DNA from: Actinomadura sp. J1-007
Lineage (GTDB): Bacteria; Actinomycetota; Actinomycetes; Streptosporangiales; Streptosporangiaceae
Reading direction: 5' to 3'
NCBI RefSeq assembly: GCF_009793335.1
Contig: NZ_WING01000001.1
Coordinates: forward strand, 4,526,001-4,590,000
Length of the DNA stretch: 64,000 bases
The position numbers were made by a program, and so were the translations under genes. The notes below the pieces were generated by a model, which searched no databases, was not told where the DNA came from, and saw nothing but the letters and a program-made list of their open reading frames with translations. This document shows positions 44,161-52,926 of the stretch, one piece after another (position 1 is the stretch's first letter; every line of letters begins with the position of its first letter).

Positions 44161-45351
44161 TCAGCGGGTGGTGATGATGGCGGAGCCGTGGCCGAAGAGG
44201 CCCTGGTTGACCGCTATGCCAGCGCGGGCGTTGGCGACCTGGCGGGACTCTGAGCGGCCCTGGAGCTGGCGGGTCAGTTCGCATACCTGGGCTATGGCCT
44301 GGGCCGGGATCGCCTCGCCGAACGACGCCAGGCCGCCGGAGGGGTTGACCGGGACGCGGCCGCCCAGGGCCGTCGCGCCGGAGCGGAGCAGGTCCTCGGC
44401 GCCGCCGGGCTCGCACAGGCCGATGTCCTCGTACCAGTCCAGCTCCAGCGCGGTGGACAGGTCGTACACCTCGGCCAGGGAGAGGTCCTCGGGGCCGAGG
44501 CCCGCCTCCTCGTACGCGGCGTGCGCGATGGCCGAGCGGAACGGGCGCTCGGGCTCGGGCGCGGTCATCGCCGAGTCGGTCGCGAAGTCGGGCAGGTCCA
44601 GCACCGTCTTCGGGAACGTCGGAGTGACCGTGGACAGCGCCTTGATGCGGACCGGGTCCGCGACGCCGTGCCGTCGCGCGAAGTCCATCGAGGAGAGCAC
44701 CAGGGCCGCGCCGCCGTCGCTCGTCGCGCAGATGTCCAGCAGGCGCAGCGGGTCGGCGACCACGGCGGACTCGCGGACGTCGTCCAGGGTCACCTCCTTG
44801 CGGTACCGGGCATTCGGGTTGGCGAGGCCGTGCCGGGCGTTCTTGACCTTGACGGCCGCGAAGTCGTCCAGCGTCGCGCCGTGCACCGCCATGCGGCGGC
44901 GGGCGTAGAGGGCGAAGTAGATCGGGTTGGTCGCGCCGAGCAGGCGGAACCGCAGCCAGTCCGGGTCGTCGGGGCGGTCGCCGCCGACCGGCTTGAAGAA
45001 GCCCTTCGGCGCGGCGTCGGCGCCGACGACGAGCGCGACGTCGCAGAGCCCCGCGAGGATCTGCGCGCGGGCCGAGTTGATCGCCTGCGCGCCCGACGCG
45101 CAGGCCGCGTAGCTGCTGGACACGCGCGCGCCCGACCAGCCGAGCGCCTGGGCGAACGTGGCGCCCGCGATGAAGCCCGGGTAGCCGTTGCGGATCGTGT
45201 CGGCGCCCGCGACGTACTGCACGTCCGGCCAGGACACGCCCGCGTCGGCGAGCGCCTCGCGGGCGGCGGCGAGCCCGTACTCCACGAAGTTGCGGCCCCA
45301 CTTGCCCCACGGGTGCATCCCGGAGCCGAGAACGGCGATGTCGCGGCTCAT
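44161..45351 (-). CDS. thiolase / acetyl-CoA acetyltransferase (SCP-x type) with intact nucleophile
   Basis: A 396-residue lipid-transfer-type thiolase. Unlike the two Ltp-like proteins at 35-37 kb it keeps the nucleophilic cysteine (Cys84 in SSYAACASGAQAINSARA). It also has the NPSGGLASFGEAIPAQ loop and a C-terminal GLFGHGSAIIT. It can therefore perform true thiolytic cleavage of 3-ketoacyl-CoA. The ATG at 45351 overlaps the stop of the DUF35 partner (ATGA), so the two are made together. The substrate is probably a bulky or branched acyl-CoA; a steroid side chain is plausible but not shown. Confidence 0.85.
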   Translation of the reverse strand: MSRDIAVLGSGMHPWGKWGRNFVEYGLAAAREALADAGVSWPDVQYVAGADTIRNGYPGFIAGATFAQALGWSGARVSSSYAACASGAQAINSARAQILAGLCDVALVVGADAAPKGFFKPVGGDRPDDPDWLRFRLLGATNPIYFALYARRRMAVHGATLDDFAAVKVKNARHGLANPNARYRKEVTLDDVRESAVVADPLRLLDICATSDGGAALVLSSMDFARRHGVADPVRIKALSTVTPTFPKTVLDLPDFATDSAMTAPEPERPFRSAIAHAAYEEAGLGPEDLSLAEVYDLSTALELDWYEDIGLCEPGGAEDLLRSGATALGGRVPVNPSGGLASFGEAIPAQAIAQVCELTRQLQGRSESRQVANARAGIAVNQGLFGHGSAIITTR

Positions 45352-45815
45352 GCGCCCGCTCCGCCCGCGCTCGCCGGCCGCCACATCCACACGGTGTACT
45401 CGGCCTCGTCGTCCTCGTACAGGACGCCCTCGGTCAGCTCGACCTCCATGCCCACCTCCAGGTCCGCCGGGGTGAGGCCGGGGACCATCTGGCCGAGCAC
45501 GACCATGCGCTCGGCCTCCAGCTCGACGGCGGCGACCGTGTACGGCTCGAACGGGTCGGGCGAGACGTACGGGGGCGGCGGCTTGTAGCGCGCGTCGGCG
45601 TACGACCAGACGCGGCCCCGGCCGGACAGGGCGTACTCCTCCAGCTCCGAGCCGTCCTTCGGGCCCGTGCAGCCGGGGTTGCGGCAGGCCAGCTCGTTGC
45701 GCGGGAAGTACGGGGTGCCGCACGCCGCGCAGCGGGTGCCGAGCAGGCGTACGTCCCCGGAGGCTGCGGTGTGCCAGCCCTCGATCGCCGGGCGCCGTTC
45801 CTTGGTGGTGCTCAC
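45348..45815 (-). CDS. single-unit DUF35 zinc-ribbon/OB-fold protein
   Basis: A 155-residue partner of the thiolase downstream. The N-terminal zinc ribbon is complete (TRCAACGTPYFPRNELACRN, then PGC). It is followed by an OB fold (VVLGQMVPGLTPADLEVGME) and a short C-terminal strand (YTVWMWRP). The GTG start has AGGAGGG. DUF35 proteins form complexes with thiolase-fold enzymes and are often essential for their activity. Only 17 bp separate it from the MFS gene upstream, so it may be in that transcript. Confidence 0.85.
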   Translation of the reverse strand: MSTTKERRPAIEGWHTAASGDVRLLGTRCAACGTPYFPRNELACRNPGCTGPKDGSELEEYALSGRGRVWSYADARYKPPPPYVSPDPFEPYTVAAVELEAERMVVLGQMVPGLTPADLEVGMEVELTEGVLYEDDEAEYTVWMWRPASAGGAGA

Positions 45816-45832
45816 GCGGCCCTCCTGTCAGG

Positions 45833-47083
45833 TCACTCCCGGCGCACTTTACCAACCAAGCGACCGTTCAAGACAGGGGCCATGGTCAGCGCGGCGGCGA
45901 GCCCGGCGGCGAGCAGCAGCAGGACGTAGGCGCCGGTGCCGTCCCAGCGGCCGTGCTCGTAGGCGACGCCGCCGGCCGTCCCGCCGACGCTGCTGCCCAG
46001 GTAGTAGGCGAACAGGTAGAGCGCCGACGCCTGCGCGCGGGCGCCCGAGGCGCGCAGCCCGACCCAGCCGCTCGCCACCGAGTGCGTCGCGAAGAACCCG
46101 ACCGTGAAGACCAGCAGGCCGACCGCGACGAGCGGGAGCGAGGAGGGCAGGGTGAGGGCCAGCCCGGCGGCGGCCAGCAGCAGCGCGCCGGACAGCACCC
46201 TGCGGCGGCCGGTGCGGTCCGCGAGCGTCCCGGCGCGGGCGGACGCGGCCGAGCCCGCGACGTTCATCACCGCGATCAGCGACACGACGGCCTGCGGCAG
46301 GTGGAACGGCGCGTCCAGCAGCCGGTAGGTCATGAAGTTGTAGACGGTCACGAACCCCGCCATCGCGACGAGCGCGATCAGGTACAGGCGGCGCAGGCCG
46401 GGGTCGCGCAGGTGGCCGAGCAGCGGCCGGTAGTCCACCCGGGACGGGCGGAAGAAGCGCGACGGCGGCAGGAGCAGCCAGAACGCGGCCGTGAACGCCA
46501 GCGCGACGAGCGCGGTGACCCCGAGCGCCCACCGCCAGCCCGCGACGTCGGTCACGACGCCGGGCACGAGGCGCCCGAGCACGCCGCCGATGCCGGTCCC
46601 CGCGACGTAGCGGCCCATCGCGCCGCCGAGGTGCTCCCTGTGCACCTCGTCGGCCAGGTAGGCCATCGCGACGGCGGGCACCCCGGCGAGCGCGAGGCCC
46701 TGGAGGGTCCGGACGGCCGCCAGCATCCCGAACGTGGAGCACAGCGGGACCAGCAGCCCGATCAGCGCGGACGCCACCGACGACACGATCATCACGCGGG
46801 TCCGGCCGAACCGTTCCGACAGGGAGCTGACCGGGATCACCGCGACCGCGACGGCGCCGGTCGCGAGGGAGACCAGCAGGCTCGCCCGCGCGGGCGAGAC
46901 GTGGAAGCTCTCCGACAGCTCGGGCAGCAGCGCCTGCGTGCAGTACAGCGACATGAACGTGGTGAGCCCGGCGGCGAACAGCGCGAGGTTGACGCGGCGC
47001 AGGCCGGGCGAGCCGAGCCGGTGCCGTTCGGGTTCCTCCGGATCCGCGGTGTCGGGGGCGGCGGGGGGCGAGGCGGACGTCAT
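45833..47083 (-). CDS. MFS transporter (YnfM/arabinose-efflux type)
   Basis: A 416-residue 12-helix exporter. The N-terminal half begins VNLALFAAGLTTFMSLYCTQ, then LPELSESFHVSPARASLLVS, with motif A SLSERFGRTRVMIVSS. The second half has ALYLFAYYLGSSVGGTAGGV. These are typical of the YnfM/CynX-like group. The ATG at 47083 has CTGGAGG. It is divergent from the LysR gene (80 bp between starts), so LysR is the likely regulator. Downstream genes on the same strand are the DUF35/thiolase pair with a 17-bp gap. The substrate is unknown. Confidence 0.85.
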   Translation of the reverse strand: MTSASPPAAPDTADPEEPERHRLGSPGLRRVNLALFAAGLTTFMSLYCTQALLPELSESFHVSPARASLLVSLATGAVAVAVIPVSSLSERFGRTRVMIVSSVASALIGLLVPLCSTFGMLAAVRTLQGLALAGVPAVAMAYLADEVHREHLGGAMGRYVAGTGIGGVLGRLVPGVVTDVAGWRWALGVTALVALAFTAAFWLLLPPSRFFRPSRVDYRPLLGHLRDPGLRRLYLIALVAMAGFVTVYNFMTYRLLDAPFHLPQAVVSLIAVMNVAGSAASARAGTLADRTGRRRVLSGALLLAAAGLALTLPSSLPLVAVGLLVFTVGFFATHSVASGWVGLRASGARAQASALYLFAYYLGSSVGGTAGGVAYEHGRWDGTGAYVLLLLAAGLAAALTMAPVLNGRLVGKVRRE

Positions 47084-47162
47084 GGCCTCCAGGCTGCGCC
47101 GCCCGCTGTCATGCGTCCAATGAGAGTTCGCATGGAAAACGATGCGGTGGCAGCATGAGTCC

Positions 47163-48075
47163 ATGGATCTCACGGTGGTGCGGTGGTTCCTCACGGTCGC
47201 CGAGCTGGGCCATGTGACGAACGCCGCAGCCGAGCTGCGGGTCTCCCAGCCCGGCCTGTCGCGGGCGATCGCCCGGCTGGAGCGCGAGCTCGGCGCGCCG
47301 CTGTTCGACCGCGCCGGACGGGGCGTCGCGCTCAGCCGCTACGGGACGGTGTTCGCCGAGCACGCCCGCAGGCTCGTCGCCGAGGACGAGGCCGCGCGGC
47401 GGGCGCTCGCCCAGGCCGCCGACCCCGAGCGCGGCGAGGTGTCGCTGGCGTTCCTGCACACCCAGGGCCCTCGTTCGTGCCCGACCTGATCCGCCGGTTC
47501 CGGGAGGGCCGTCCCGGCGTCACGTTCCGGCTGACCCAGGACCGTTCGGAACGGCTCGTCGCGGCGCTGCGCGAGGGGCGCGCCGACCTCGCGATCACCA
47601 GCCCCGACCCGGAGGACCCCGCGCTCACCTGGCGGCCGCTGGTCACCGAGCGGCTCCAGCTCGTCGTCCCGGCCGGGCACCGCCTCGCCGGGCGGAAGCG
47701 GGCCGGGCTGGCGGACGTGGCGGACGAGCCGTTCGTGGCGTTCCGGCGCGGAGCGGGGCTGCGCGCGAACTTCGAGGAGCTGGCGGAACGGGCCGGGATC
47801 AGGCCGCGCATCGCGTTCGAGGGCGAGGAGTCGATGACCGTGCGGGGCCTGGTCGCGGCGGGCCTCGGCGTCGCGGTGGTCGCGCCGCAGCCCGAGGGGA
47901 CGTGGTGCACGGCGTGCGGCACCTCGCGCTCGCCGACCCCCGCGCGACCCGGACGATCGGGCTGGTGTGGGCGGCCGGCCGGACCCGGCCGCCGGTGGTG
48001 GAGGGGTTCCGCCGGTTCGTGCTGGCGGGCCGGGCGGGGCAGCTAACTGACTCGTCAGTCACTTGGGTACAGTGA
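47163..48075 (+). CDS. LysR-family regulator (two frame breaks)
   Basis: About 303 residues after repair. The N-terminal winged helix has DLTVVRWFLTVAELGHVTNA and SQPGLSRAIARLERELGAPL. The effector domain has RREGRADLAI-like LREGRADLAITSPDPEDPAL and GLGVAVVAPQPEG. One base is missing in the CCC at 47468-47470, which restores TQGPSFVPDLIRRF. A second is missing in the GGGG at 47896-47899, which restores EGDVVHGVRHLALADPRATR and an end at the TGA at 48073. The ATG at 47163 is divergent from the MFS gene, which it most likely controls. The repaired 3' end overlaps an operator-like palindrome upstream of the next SDR. Confidence 0.8.
48046..48059. promoter_or_regulatory. TetR-type operator-like palindrome
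   Basis: ACTGAC-TC-GTCAGT has perfect 6-bp arms and the same half-sites as the palindrome before the exporter operon (43571-43584). It lies 53 bp upstream of the SDR start at 48112, within the end of the repaired LysR frame. A shared TetR regulator is possible. Confidence 0.55.
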
Positions 48076-48111
48076 ACCGAGCCGGATTCTGTCGCGAGGG
48101 AGTGAGAGCGG

Positions 48112-48879
48112 ATGCGGACTGGACTACAGGGGAAGACCGCCCTGGTCACGGGCGCCTCCCGGGGGATCGGCAAGGCGATCGCCGCCGGGCTCGCCGCCGA
48201 GGGCGCCGACGTCGTGCTGTCCTCGCGCAGGCAGGACGCGCTCGACGAGGTGGCCAAGGAGCTCGGCGCGGCGTACCCGGACGTCCGGTTCCTCGCCAAG
48301 GCCGCGCACGTCGGCGACGCCGACGCCGCCGCGGCGTGCGTGGACGCCGCCGTCGCCGAGTTCGGCGGCGTGGACGTCCTGGTCAACAACGCCGGGACCA
48401 ACCCGTACTTCGGCCCGATGGTGGACATCGAGCCCGCCGCCGCCGCCAAGACCGTCCAGGTCAACCAGTTCGCGATCGTCCAGTGGACGAACCTCGCCTG
48501 GCACCGCTCCATGAAGGAGCGCGGCGGGTCGATCATCAACATCGCGTCCGTCGGCGGCCTGGTCACCGAGCACGGCATCGGCTACTACAACGCCACCAAG
48601 TCGGCCGTCATCCACATCTCCCGGCAGTTCGCGATGGAGCTGGCGCCGAAGGTGCGCGTCAACGCCATCGCGCCCGGCCTGGTCAAGACCGCCCTCGCCC
48701 GCGCGCTGTGGGAGAACAACGAGGAGCAGATCGGCGCGTACATGCCGCTCGGCCGGATCGGCGTGCCCGAGGACATCGCGAACGCCGCGGTCTTCCTCGC
48801 GGGCGACACCGCGTCGTGGATGACCGGGCAGACCATGGTGGTGGACGGCGGCGCCACCGTCCGCCCCTCGATCGCGTAA
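48112..48879 (+). CDS. short-chain dehydrogenase (classical SDR)
   Basis: An intact 255-residue SDR. The Rossmann motif is TGASRGIGKAIAAGLAAEGA (residues 14-33), with VLVNNAGTNPYFGPM near residue 92, serine in IINIASVGG, YYNATKSAVIHISR for Tyr/Lys and the end MTGQTMVVDGGATV. Similarity to 3-oxoacyl-[ACP]/3-hydroxyacyl-CoA dehydrogenases suggests a role in acyl or alcohol oxidation. It is followed after 10 bp by an F420-type oxidoreductase with which it is probably co-transcribed. A TetR-type palindrome lies in its promoter region. Confidence 0.88.
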   Translation: MRTGLQGKTALVTGASRGIGKAIAAGLAAEGADVVLSSRRQDALDEVAKELGAAYPDVRFLAKAAHVGDADAAAACVDAAVAEFGGVDVLVNNAGTNPYFGPMVDIEPAAAAKTVQVNQFAIVQWTNLAWHRSMKERGGSIINIASVGGLVTEHGIGYYNATKSAVIHISRQFAMELAPKVRVNAIAPGLVKTALARALWENNEEQIGAYMPLGRIGVPEDIANAAVFLAGDTASWMTGQTMVVDGGATVRPSIA

Positions 48880-48889
48880 GGGAGACCGC

Positions 48890-49849
48890 ATGTCGCGCTG
48901 GGGACTGACCATTCCGCTCACCGGGCTGCCGCTCGCCGAGCACCGGGAGATCGTCGAGAGCCTGCCCGGCCTCGGCTACACCGACGCCTGGTCCTCCGAG
49001 ACCAACGGAACCGACGCGTTCACCCCGCTCGCCCTCGCCTCGCAGTGGGCGCCGGACCTGCGCCTCGGGCCCGCGATCGTGCCCGTCTACACGCGCGGGC
49101 CCGCGCTGCTCGCCCAGCAGGCCGCCACGGTCGCGGACCTCGCGCCGGGACGGTTCGTGCTCGGCATCGGCACCTCCTCCGACACGATCGTCCAGCGCTG
49201 GAACGGCGTCGCGTTCGACGAGCCGTACAAGCGGACCCGCGACACGCTGCGCTTCCTGCGCAAGGCCCTCGCCGGGGAGAAGGTCAAGGAGGAGTACGAC
49301 ACGTTCGCCGTCAAGGGCTTCAAGCTGGAGTCGGCGCCCGCGTCCCCGCCGCCGATCGTGCTCGCCGCGCTGCGGCCCGGGATGCTGCGCCTCGCCGCCC
49401 GTGAGGCCGACGGCGCGATCACCAACTGGCTCGCGCCGAAGGACGTGCCGACCGTGCGCGGCGAGCTGGGCGACGGGCCGGAGCTGATCGCCCGGCTGTT
49501 CGTGTGCCCCACCGCCGACGCGGACGAGGCGCGCGCCATCGGCCGCTGGATGATCGCCGCGTACATGACCGTGCCGGTCTACCGGGCGTTCCACGAATGG
49601 CTCGGCCGCGGCGACGCGCTCGCCCCGATGAACGAGGCGTGGGCCGCGGGCGACCGCAAGAAGGCTCTGGAGGTCATCCCGGACGAGGTCGTGGACGACC
49701 TGATCGTGCACGGCTCGCCCGACAGGTGCCGCGCCCGCGTCCGCGAGTACGTCGACAGCGGCCTGACCACGCCCGTTCTCGCGATCGTCCCCGGCGGCGG
49801 CCTGTCGCCCGCCGAGGCGGTGCGGGCGCTCGCGCCGGACGCGGGCTGA
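48890..49849 (+). CDS. LLM-class F420-dependent oxidoreductase
   Basis: A 319-residue TIM-barrel enzyme of the luciferase-like monooxygenase superfamily. The start is SRWGLTIPLTGLPLAEHREI. The cofactor-binding middle is LLAQQAATVADLAPGRFVLG with IGTSSDTIVQRWNG. A late region, IVLAALRPGMLRLAAREADG, is typical of F420-dependent members. It reduces or oxidises an alcohol, ketone or acyl compound with F420H2. It is co-transcribed with the SDR upstream. Mycobacterial relatives are often in lipid or xenobiotic pathways. The specific substrate is unknown. Confidence 0.85.
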   Translation: MSRWGLTIPLTGLPLAEHREIVESLPGLGYTDAWSSETNGTDAFTPLALASQWAPDLRLGPAIVPVYTRGPALLAQQAATVADLAPGRFVLGIGTSSDTIVQRWNGVAFDEPYKRTRDTLRFLRKALAGEKVKEEYDTFAVKGFKLESAPASPPPIVLAALRPGMLRLAAREADGAITNWLAPKDVPTVRGELGDGPELIARLFVCPTADADEARAIGRWMIAAYMTVPVYRAFHEWLGRGDALAPMNEAWAAGDRKKALEVIPDEVVDDLIVHGSPDRCRARVREYVDSGLTTPVLAIVPGGGLSPAEAVRALAPDAG

Positions 49850-49957
49850 GCCGCGGCCCCGCGGAACTTCCCGGCGCCCGGCGTTTACGCACGTTCATCG
49901 CGGGGAGGGTGGGGCGAACGCCAACCCGCTATCACCGAGACGTGTGAGGAGCTGATC

Positions 49958-50251
49958 ATGCTTACGCTGACCAGCGGTGCCGTCCAGGTCATAAAAACCG
50001 TGACCGCCAACCCCGAACTGCCGCCCGAGACGGGCATCCGCATCGAGTCCGGAGTCGACGGCTCCGACGCGCTGCGGCTCTCGGTCGCGCCGGCCCCCGA
50101 GGCCGGCGACCAGGTCGTCGAGGAGGAGGGCGCCCGGGTCTACCTGGAGGCCGAGGCCGCCCAGCTCCTCGACGGCAAGACCCTCGACGCGCAGGTGGAC
50201 CCGCAGGGCGACGTGGCCTTCACGATCGCCGAAGGGGACACCGGAGCCTGA
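49958..50251 (+). CDS. HesB/IscA-fold (Fe-S biogenesis-like) protein without the cysteines
   Basis: A 97-residue protein of the HesB/IscA fold (MLTLTSGAVQVIKTVTANPE ... VVEEEGARVYLEAEAAQLLD ... VDPQGDVAFTI). True A-type carriers have a Cys and a Cys-x-Cys for Fe-S binding; this sequence has no cysteine at all. It is therefore not a classical Fe-S scaffold. Many actinobacteria carry such a short cysteine-less version of unknown role. The GTGTGAGGAG ribosome region precedes the ATG. It stands alone and a hairpin follows. Confidence 0.75.
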   Translation: MLTLTSGAVQVIKTVTANPELPPETGIRIESGVDGSDALRLSVAPAPEAGDQVVEEEGARVYLEAEAAQLLDGKTLDAQVDPQGDVAFTIAEGDTGA

Positions 50252-50269
50252 GGGCTCCCGGGCCCGGCG

Positions 50270-50294
50270 GCCCCGGCCCGGCGCGAGCCGGGGC
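50270..50294. terminator. hairpin after the HesB-like gene
   Basis: GCCCCGGC (50270-50277) and GCCGGGGC (50287-50294) with a 9-nt loop, 19 bp after the stop. A second hairpin (CGGGCGCG 50294-50301 and CGCGCCCG 50314-50321) follows directly. The rest of the gap to 50481 holds nothing I can name. Confidence 0.5.
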
Positions 50295-50481
50295 GGGCGC
50301 GCGGGTCCGCGGACGCGCCCGGCCGCGCCTGGTCCGCTCCCCGCTCGATCAGGAGCGCCCGGACGGCCGCCGACGGGGTGCCGGTCCTTCCCTGGACCGG
50401 CGCCCCATCGCGGCCGTCGCGGCGTCGCCGTCCGGCCGGAGAGCGGCGCCCCGTCGGCGCCGGTCTGCGAGACTGGCGCCC

Positions 50482-50679
50482 GTGACGTCCCCGACCGAGG
50501 ACCCGGACGGGCGAGCGGCCCCGTCCCGCGAGGAGCTGGACCGGCAAGTGCGCGATCACTACGGGAGCTGGCGCGACCAGCCGAAGGGCCTGGCCTGCGC
50601 GGTGATCGCCGCGTTCGCGGTCCTCACCACGCTCGCGTTCGCCGTCGTCGTCCTGCTGGTCGTCCTCGCCGCCGTCTGA
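50482..50679 (+). CDS. small single-helix membrane protein
   Basis: A 65-residue protein with a GTG start. It has an acidic N-terminal arm and the segment SREELDRQVRDHYGSWRDQP, which looks like a short amphipathic or binding motif. A C-terminal transmembrane helix (AVIAAFAVLTTLAFAVVVLL) follows. The family and function are unknown. It is convergent with the minus-strand gene at 50711. Coding bias and a clean start/stop make it likely to be real. Confidence 0.55.
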   Translation: MTSPTEDPDGRAAPSREELDRQVRDHYGSWRDQPKGLACAVIAAFAVLTTLAFAVVVLLVVLAAV

Positions 50680-50710
50680 ACGGCCCGCCCCGCGAGAGCG
50701 GTGCTTCGCC

Positions 50711-51817
50711 TCACTCCGGGAACGACGGGTGCGGGCCCAGCGACCAGTACTCGAACAGCCCGTAGCCCACGGCGGCGGACGTCGGCGCCGCCCCGTCCAG
50801 GTACTCGTAGCGGCCCACCGCGTCGACCATCCCCCACATGCGTGCGGCGTCCTCAGGGACGCGCGTGTCGTACGTGACGCCCTGCACCTTCAGCTCCGGC
50901 CCCTGGTACATGCCGTGCTTCCAGTCGGGCTCCAGCCCGTACCCGGTCCCCACCATCATGTGGACGGGCAGGATCGGCGTCGCGCGGATCGCGAACGGCT
51001 CGCCGCCCGGCGGGGCGAACGCGAGCGTGGCGGTGACCACGTCGCGCGTCCCCTCGGCGTAGTCGGGACGGTACTCGGGGCGGCCCAGGTACTCGGGCTC
51101 GCGCGCCTCGTCCGGCCAGACGCGCACGGCCTCCTCCAGGACGCGGCGGCCCTTCTCGTCCTCCTGGACGATGCAGAGCACCGAGTGGTCCTCGAACTGG
51201 ATCGGCGCGTACATCCAGTAGAACGTCCCGGCGTTCTTGACCTGGATGCCGGGCGGCTCCGGCTCGCCGACCGGGCGGATGCCCCACGAGCGGTCGCGCG
51301 ACCCCCACCAGCGGTCCGGGGTCACCTCGATCCGCTCGCCGTCGACGGTGATCGAGCCGGTCCAGCGGCCGGTCTGCGCGAGGCGGCGCGAGTCGAAGAC
51401 GACGCGCTCCTGCCAGCGCAGGTAGTGCGGTGGTTCGAGCTGCGCCGGGATCGTCCCCTCCCAGGCCAGGTCGAACGAGAGCCCGTGCCCGGCGTCGTCC
51501 AGCGAGACCCGCAGCCGCTTCAGGCCCTCGACGACCTCCACCCGGAACGGCCCGACCGCGGTGTCCATCCGGTCGTCGCCGAGTTCGCGGGACGCGCGGA
51601 CGACCTTGTGCAGCGGGCCCCGGCGGACCACGGCGAACGCGTCCATCACGCCGAGGTTCGGATACTGCCCGATCCCGATGATCATCATCAGGTCGTCCGA
51701 GCACGGGTGGACGTTGAAGTAGTAGCGGTCGTAGAAGTTGCGGTCGGAGGTGGTGACGTGGCGCATCACCTCCGGGGCCTGGTGGATCGGGTAGTCGTCC
51801 AGCGGCGACAGCGTCAT
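50711..51817 (-). CDS. partner of an APH-family protein; hydrolase/lipocalin-like, unknown function
   Basis: A 368-residue soluble protein (start MTLSPLDDYPIHQAPEVMRH). It is rich in Trp, Tyr and acidic motifs such as DRNFYDRYYFNVHPCSDDLM, VTPDRWWGSRDRSWGIRPVG and EDHSVLCIVQEDEKGRR. The pattern of strands with Trp-Gly-Ser-Arg-Asp is reminiscent of CrtC/AttH-type lipocalin-like hydratases, but I am not certain. It overlaps the APH-family gene by ATGA and shares its KstR-box promoter, so it probably acts in steroid or acyl-CoA metabolism. Homologous pairs are found in mycobacteria. The ribosome site is GGAGGG. Confidence 0.55.
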   Translation of the reverse strand: MTLSPLDDYPIHQAPEVMRHVTTSDRNFYDRYYFNVHPCSDDLMMIIGIGQYPNLGVMDAFAVVRRGPLHKVVRASRELGDDRMDTAVGPFRVEVVEGLKRLRVSLDDAGHGLSFDLAWEGTIPAQLEPPHYLRWQERVVFDSRRLAQTGRWTGSITVDGERIEVTPDRWWGSRDRSWGIRPVGEPEPPGIQVKNAGTFYWMYAPIQFEDHSVLCIVQEDEKGRRVLEEAVRVWPDEAREPEYLGRPEYRPDYAEGTRDVVTATLAFAPPGGEPFAIRATPILPVHMMVGTGYGLEPDWKHGMYQGPELKVQGVTYDTRVPEDAARMWGMVDAVGRYEYLDGAAPTSAAVGYGLFEYWSLGPHPSFPE

Positions 51818-52905
51818 GCGGTCCCTCCGTTCGCGGGGCTCCGGGACGGCCCCAGGATGCGGGCGAGGAGCCGGGTGCAGTTGTTGTCGTGGGGGAAGGC
51901 GTCGCCGGGCTCGATCCAGCCGAAGTCGATCATGGCCTGCCCGATCCTGGCCATGATCACCGAGAACTTGAAGCCCGACAGCACCTCGTAGTAGTCCAGG
52001 TCGCGCACCGGGCGGCCGAGCAGCGCCTCGTACCGCGCGACGGTCTCCTCGGGGGACGGGAACCCGGGCAGGCGCGGCACCCCGATCCCGTCCGAGTGGT
52101 GCCGGTCCAGGAACAGGAACCACGCCAGGTCCTCCTCCGGCGCGCCGAGCACGGCCGTCTCCCAGTCGAGGACGGCGGCGGGCGCGCCGTCCTGGAAGAT
52201 GACGTTGCCGATCCGGGCGTCCCCCCACAGGACCGCCGGCGGACCGGGCTCCTCGGGACGGTGCGCCCGCAGCCATTCCAGCGCGCGCAGCGCCGTGTCC
52301 TGCGGCCCGTCGTACGCCCAGTGCAGGTAGTGCTCGTAGTACGCGAGCCGCTGCTCCAGGCCCGTCGCGCCCCACTCCGGCTGGTCGAGGAAGCCGAGGC
52401 CGAGCGCGTCCGCGTCCAGCCGGTGCAGCCGCGCGACGATCTCCAGCGTGGACCACCACATCGCGGCCCGCTCCTCCGGCGGGACCTCGGTCACCCAGCC
52501 GTCCATGTGGTACGGCGGCATGTCGGTCGGGACGCGGCCCTCGATCCGCCCCATCACGAAGAACGGGGCGCCGAGCACGTCCGGCGACGGCTCGTACCAG
52601 CGGATCGGCGGGACGGGGATCGGCGTGCGCTCGTCGAGGATCCGCATCAGGCGGTACTGCTCCTCGAAGCGCGGCTCGGGGAAGATCTGGTAGTGCGCGG
52701 GCGCGACCCGCGCCACGAGCGGCTCCACCCGCTCGCCGCCGCCCGGGTCGGTCCACGCGGCGTCGAACAGCAGGGTCTCGCTGGAGAAGCCGCTGGTCTT
52801 CGGGGTCTCCAGCATCGGGATCCGCGCGCCGGGCAGCCTCCGGCCCAGCCAGCCGGTGAGGAGCGCGCGGGTCGTCTCGGGGTCGCGCTGGTCGGGAACG
52901 GGCAT
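51814..52905 (-). CDS. aminoglycoside phosphotransferase-fold protein (FadE36/ACAD10-type kinase)
   Basis: A 363-residue kinase-fold protein. The Brenner-type motif appears as VLWGDARIGNVIFQDG (His replaced by Trp) and the Mg motif as AVLDWETAVLGAPEEDLAWF. Relatives such as mycobacterial FadE36 and the N-terminal part of ACAD10/11 phosphorylate hydroxy-acids or hydroxyacyl-CoAs rather than antibiotics. The ATG at 52905 has CTGGAGG. A perfect KstR-type box lies 22-35 bp upstream, supporting membership of a steroid/acyl-CoA regulon. Resistance to aminoglycosides is unlikely. It is coupled to the downstream gene. Confidence 0.75.
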   Translation of the reverse strand: MPVPDQRDPETTRALLTGWLGRRLPGARIPMLETPKTSGFSSETLLFDAAWTDPGGGERVEPLVARVAPAHYQIFPEPRFEEQYRLMRILDERTPIPVPPIRWYEPSPDVLGAPFFVMGRIEGRVPTDMPPYHMDGWVTEVPPEERAAMWWSTLEIVARLHRLDADALGLGFLDQPEWGATGLEQRLAYYEHYLHWAYDGPQDTALRALEWLRAHRPEEPGPPAVLWGDARIGNVIFQDGAPAAVLDWETAVLGAPEEDLAWFLFLDRHHSDGIGVPRLPGFPSPEETVARYEALLGRPVRDLDYYEVLSGFKFSVIMARIGQAMIDFGWIEPGDAFPHDNNCTRLLARILGPSRSPANGGTA

Positions 52906-52926
52906 CGCCGCCTCCAGAACAGAAAG

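Noticed and set aside
49852..49875. CCGCGG repeats after the LLM gene as a terminator
   Set aside because: The arms are six bases with a two-base gap; too short and symmetrical to assign.
51814..52905. Aminoglycoside resistance gene
   Set aside because: The APH fold is present, but the Brenner His is Trp, the gene is coupled to a metabolic partner and a KstR-like box lies upstream. A role with hydroxy-acids is more likely.
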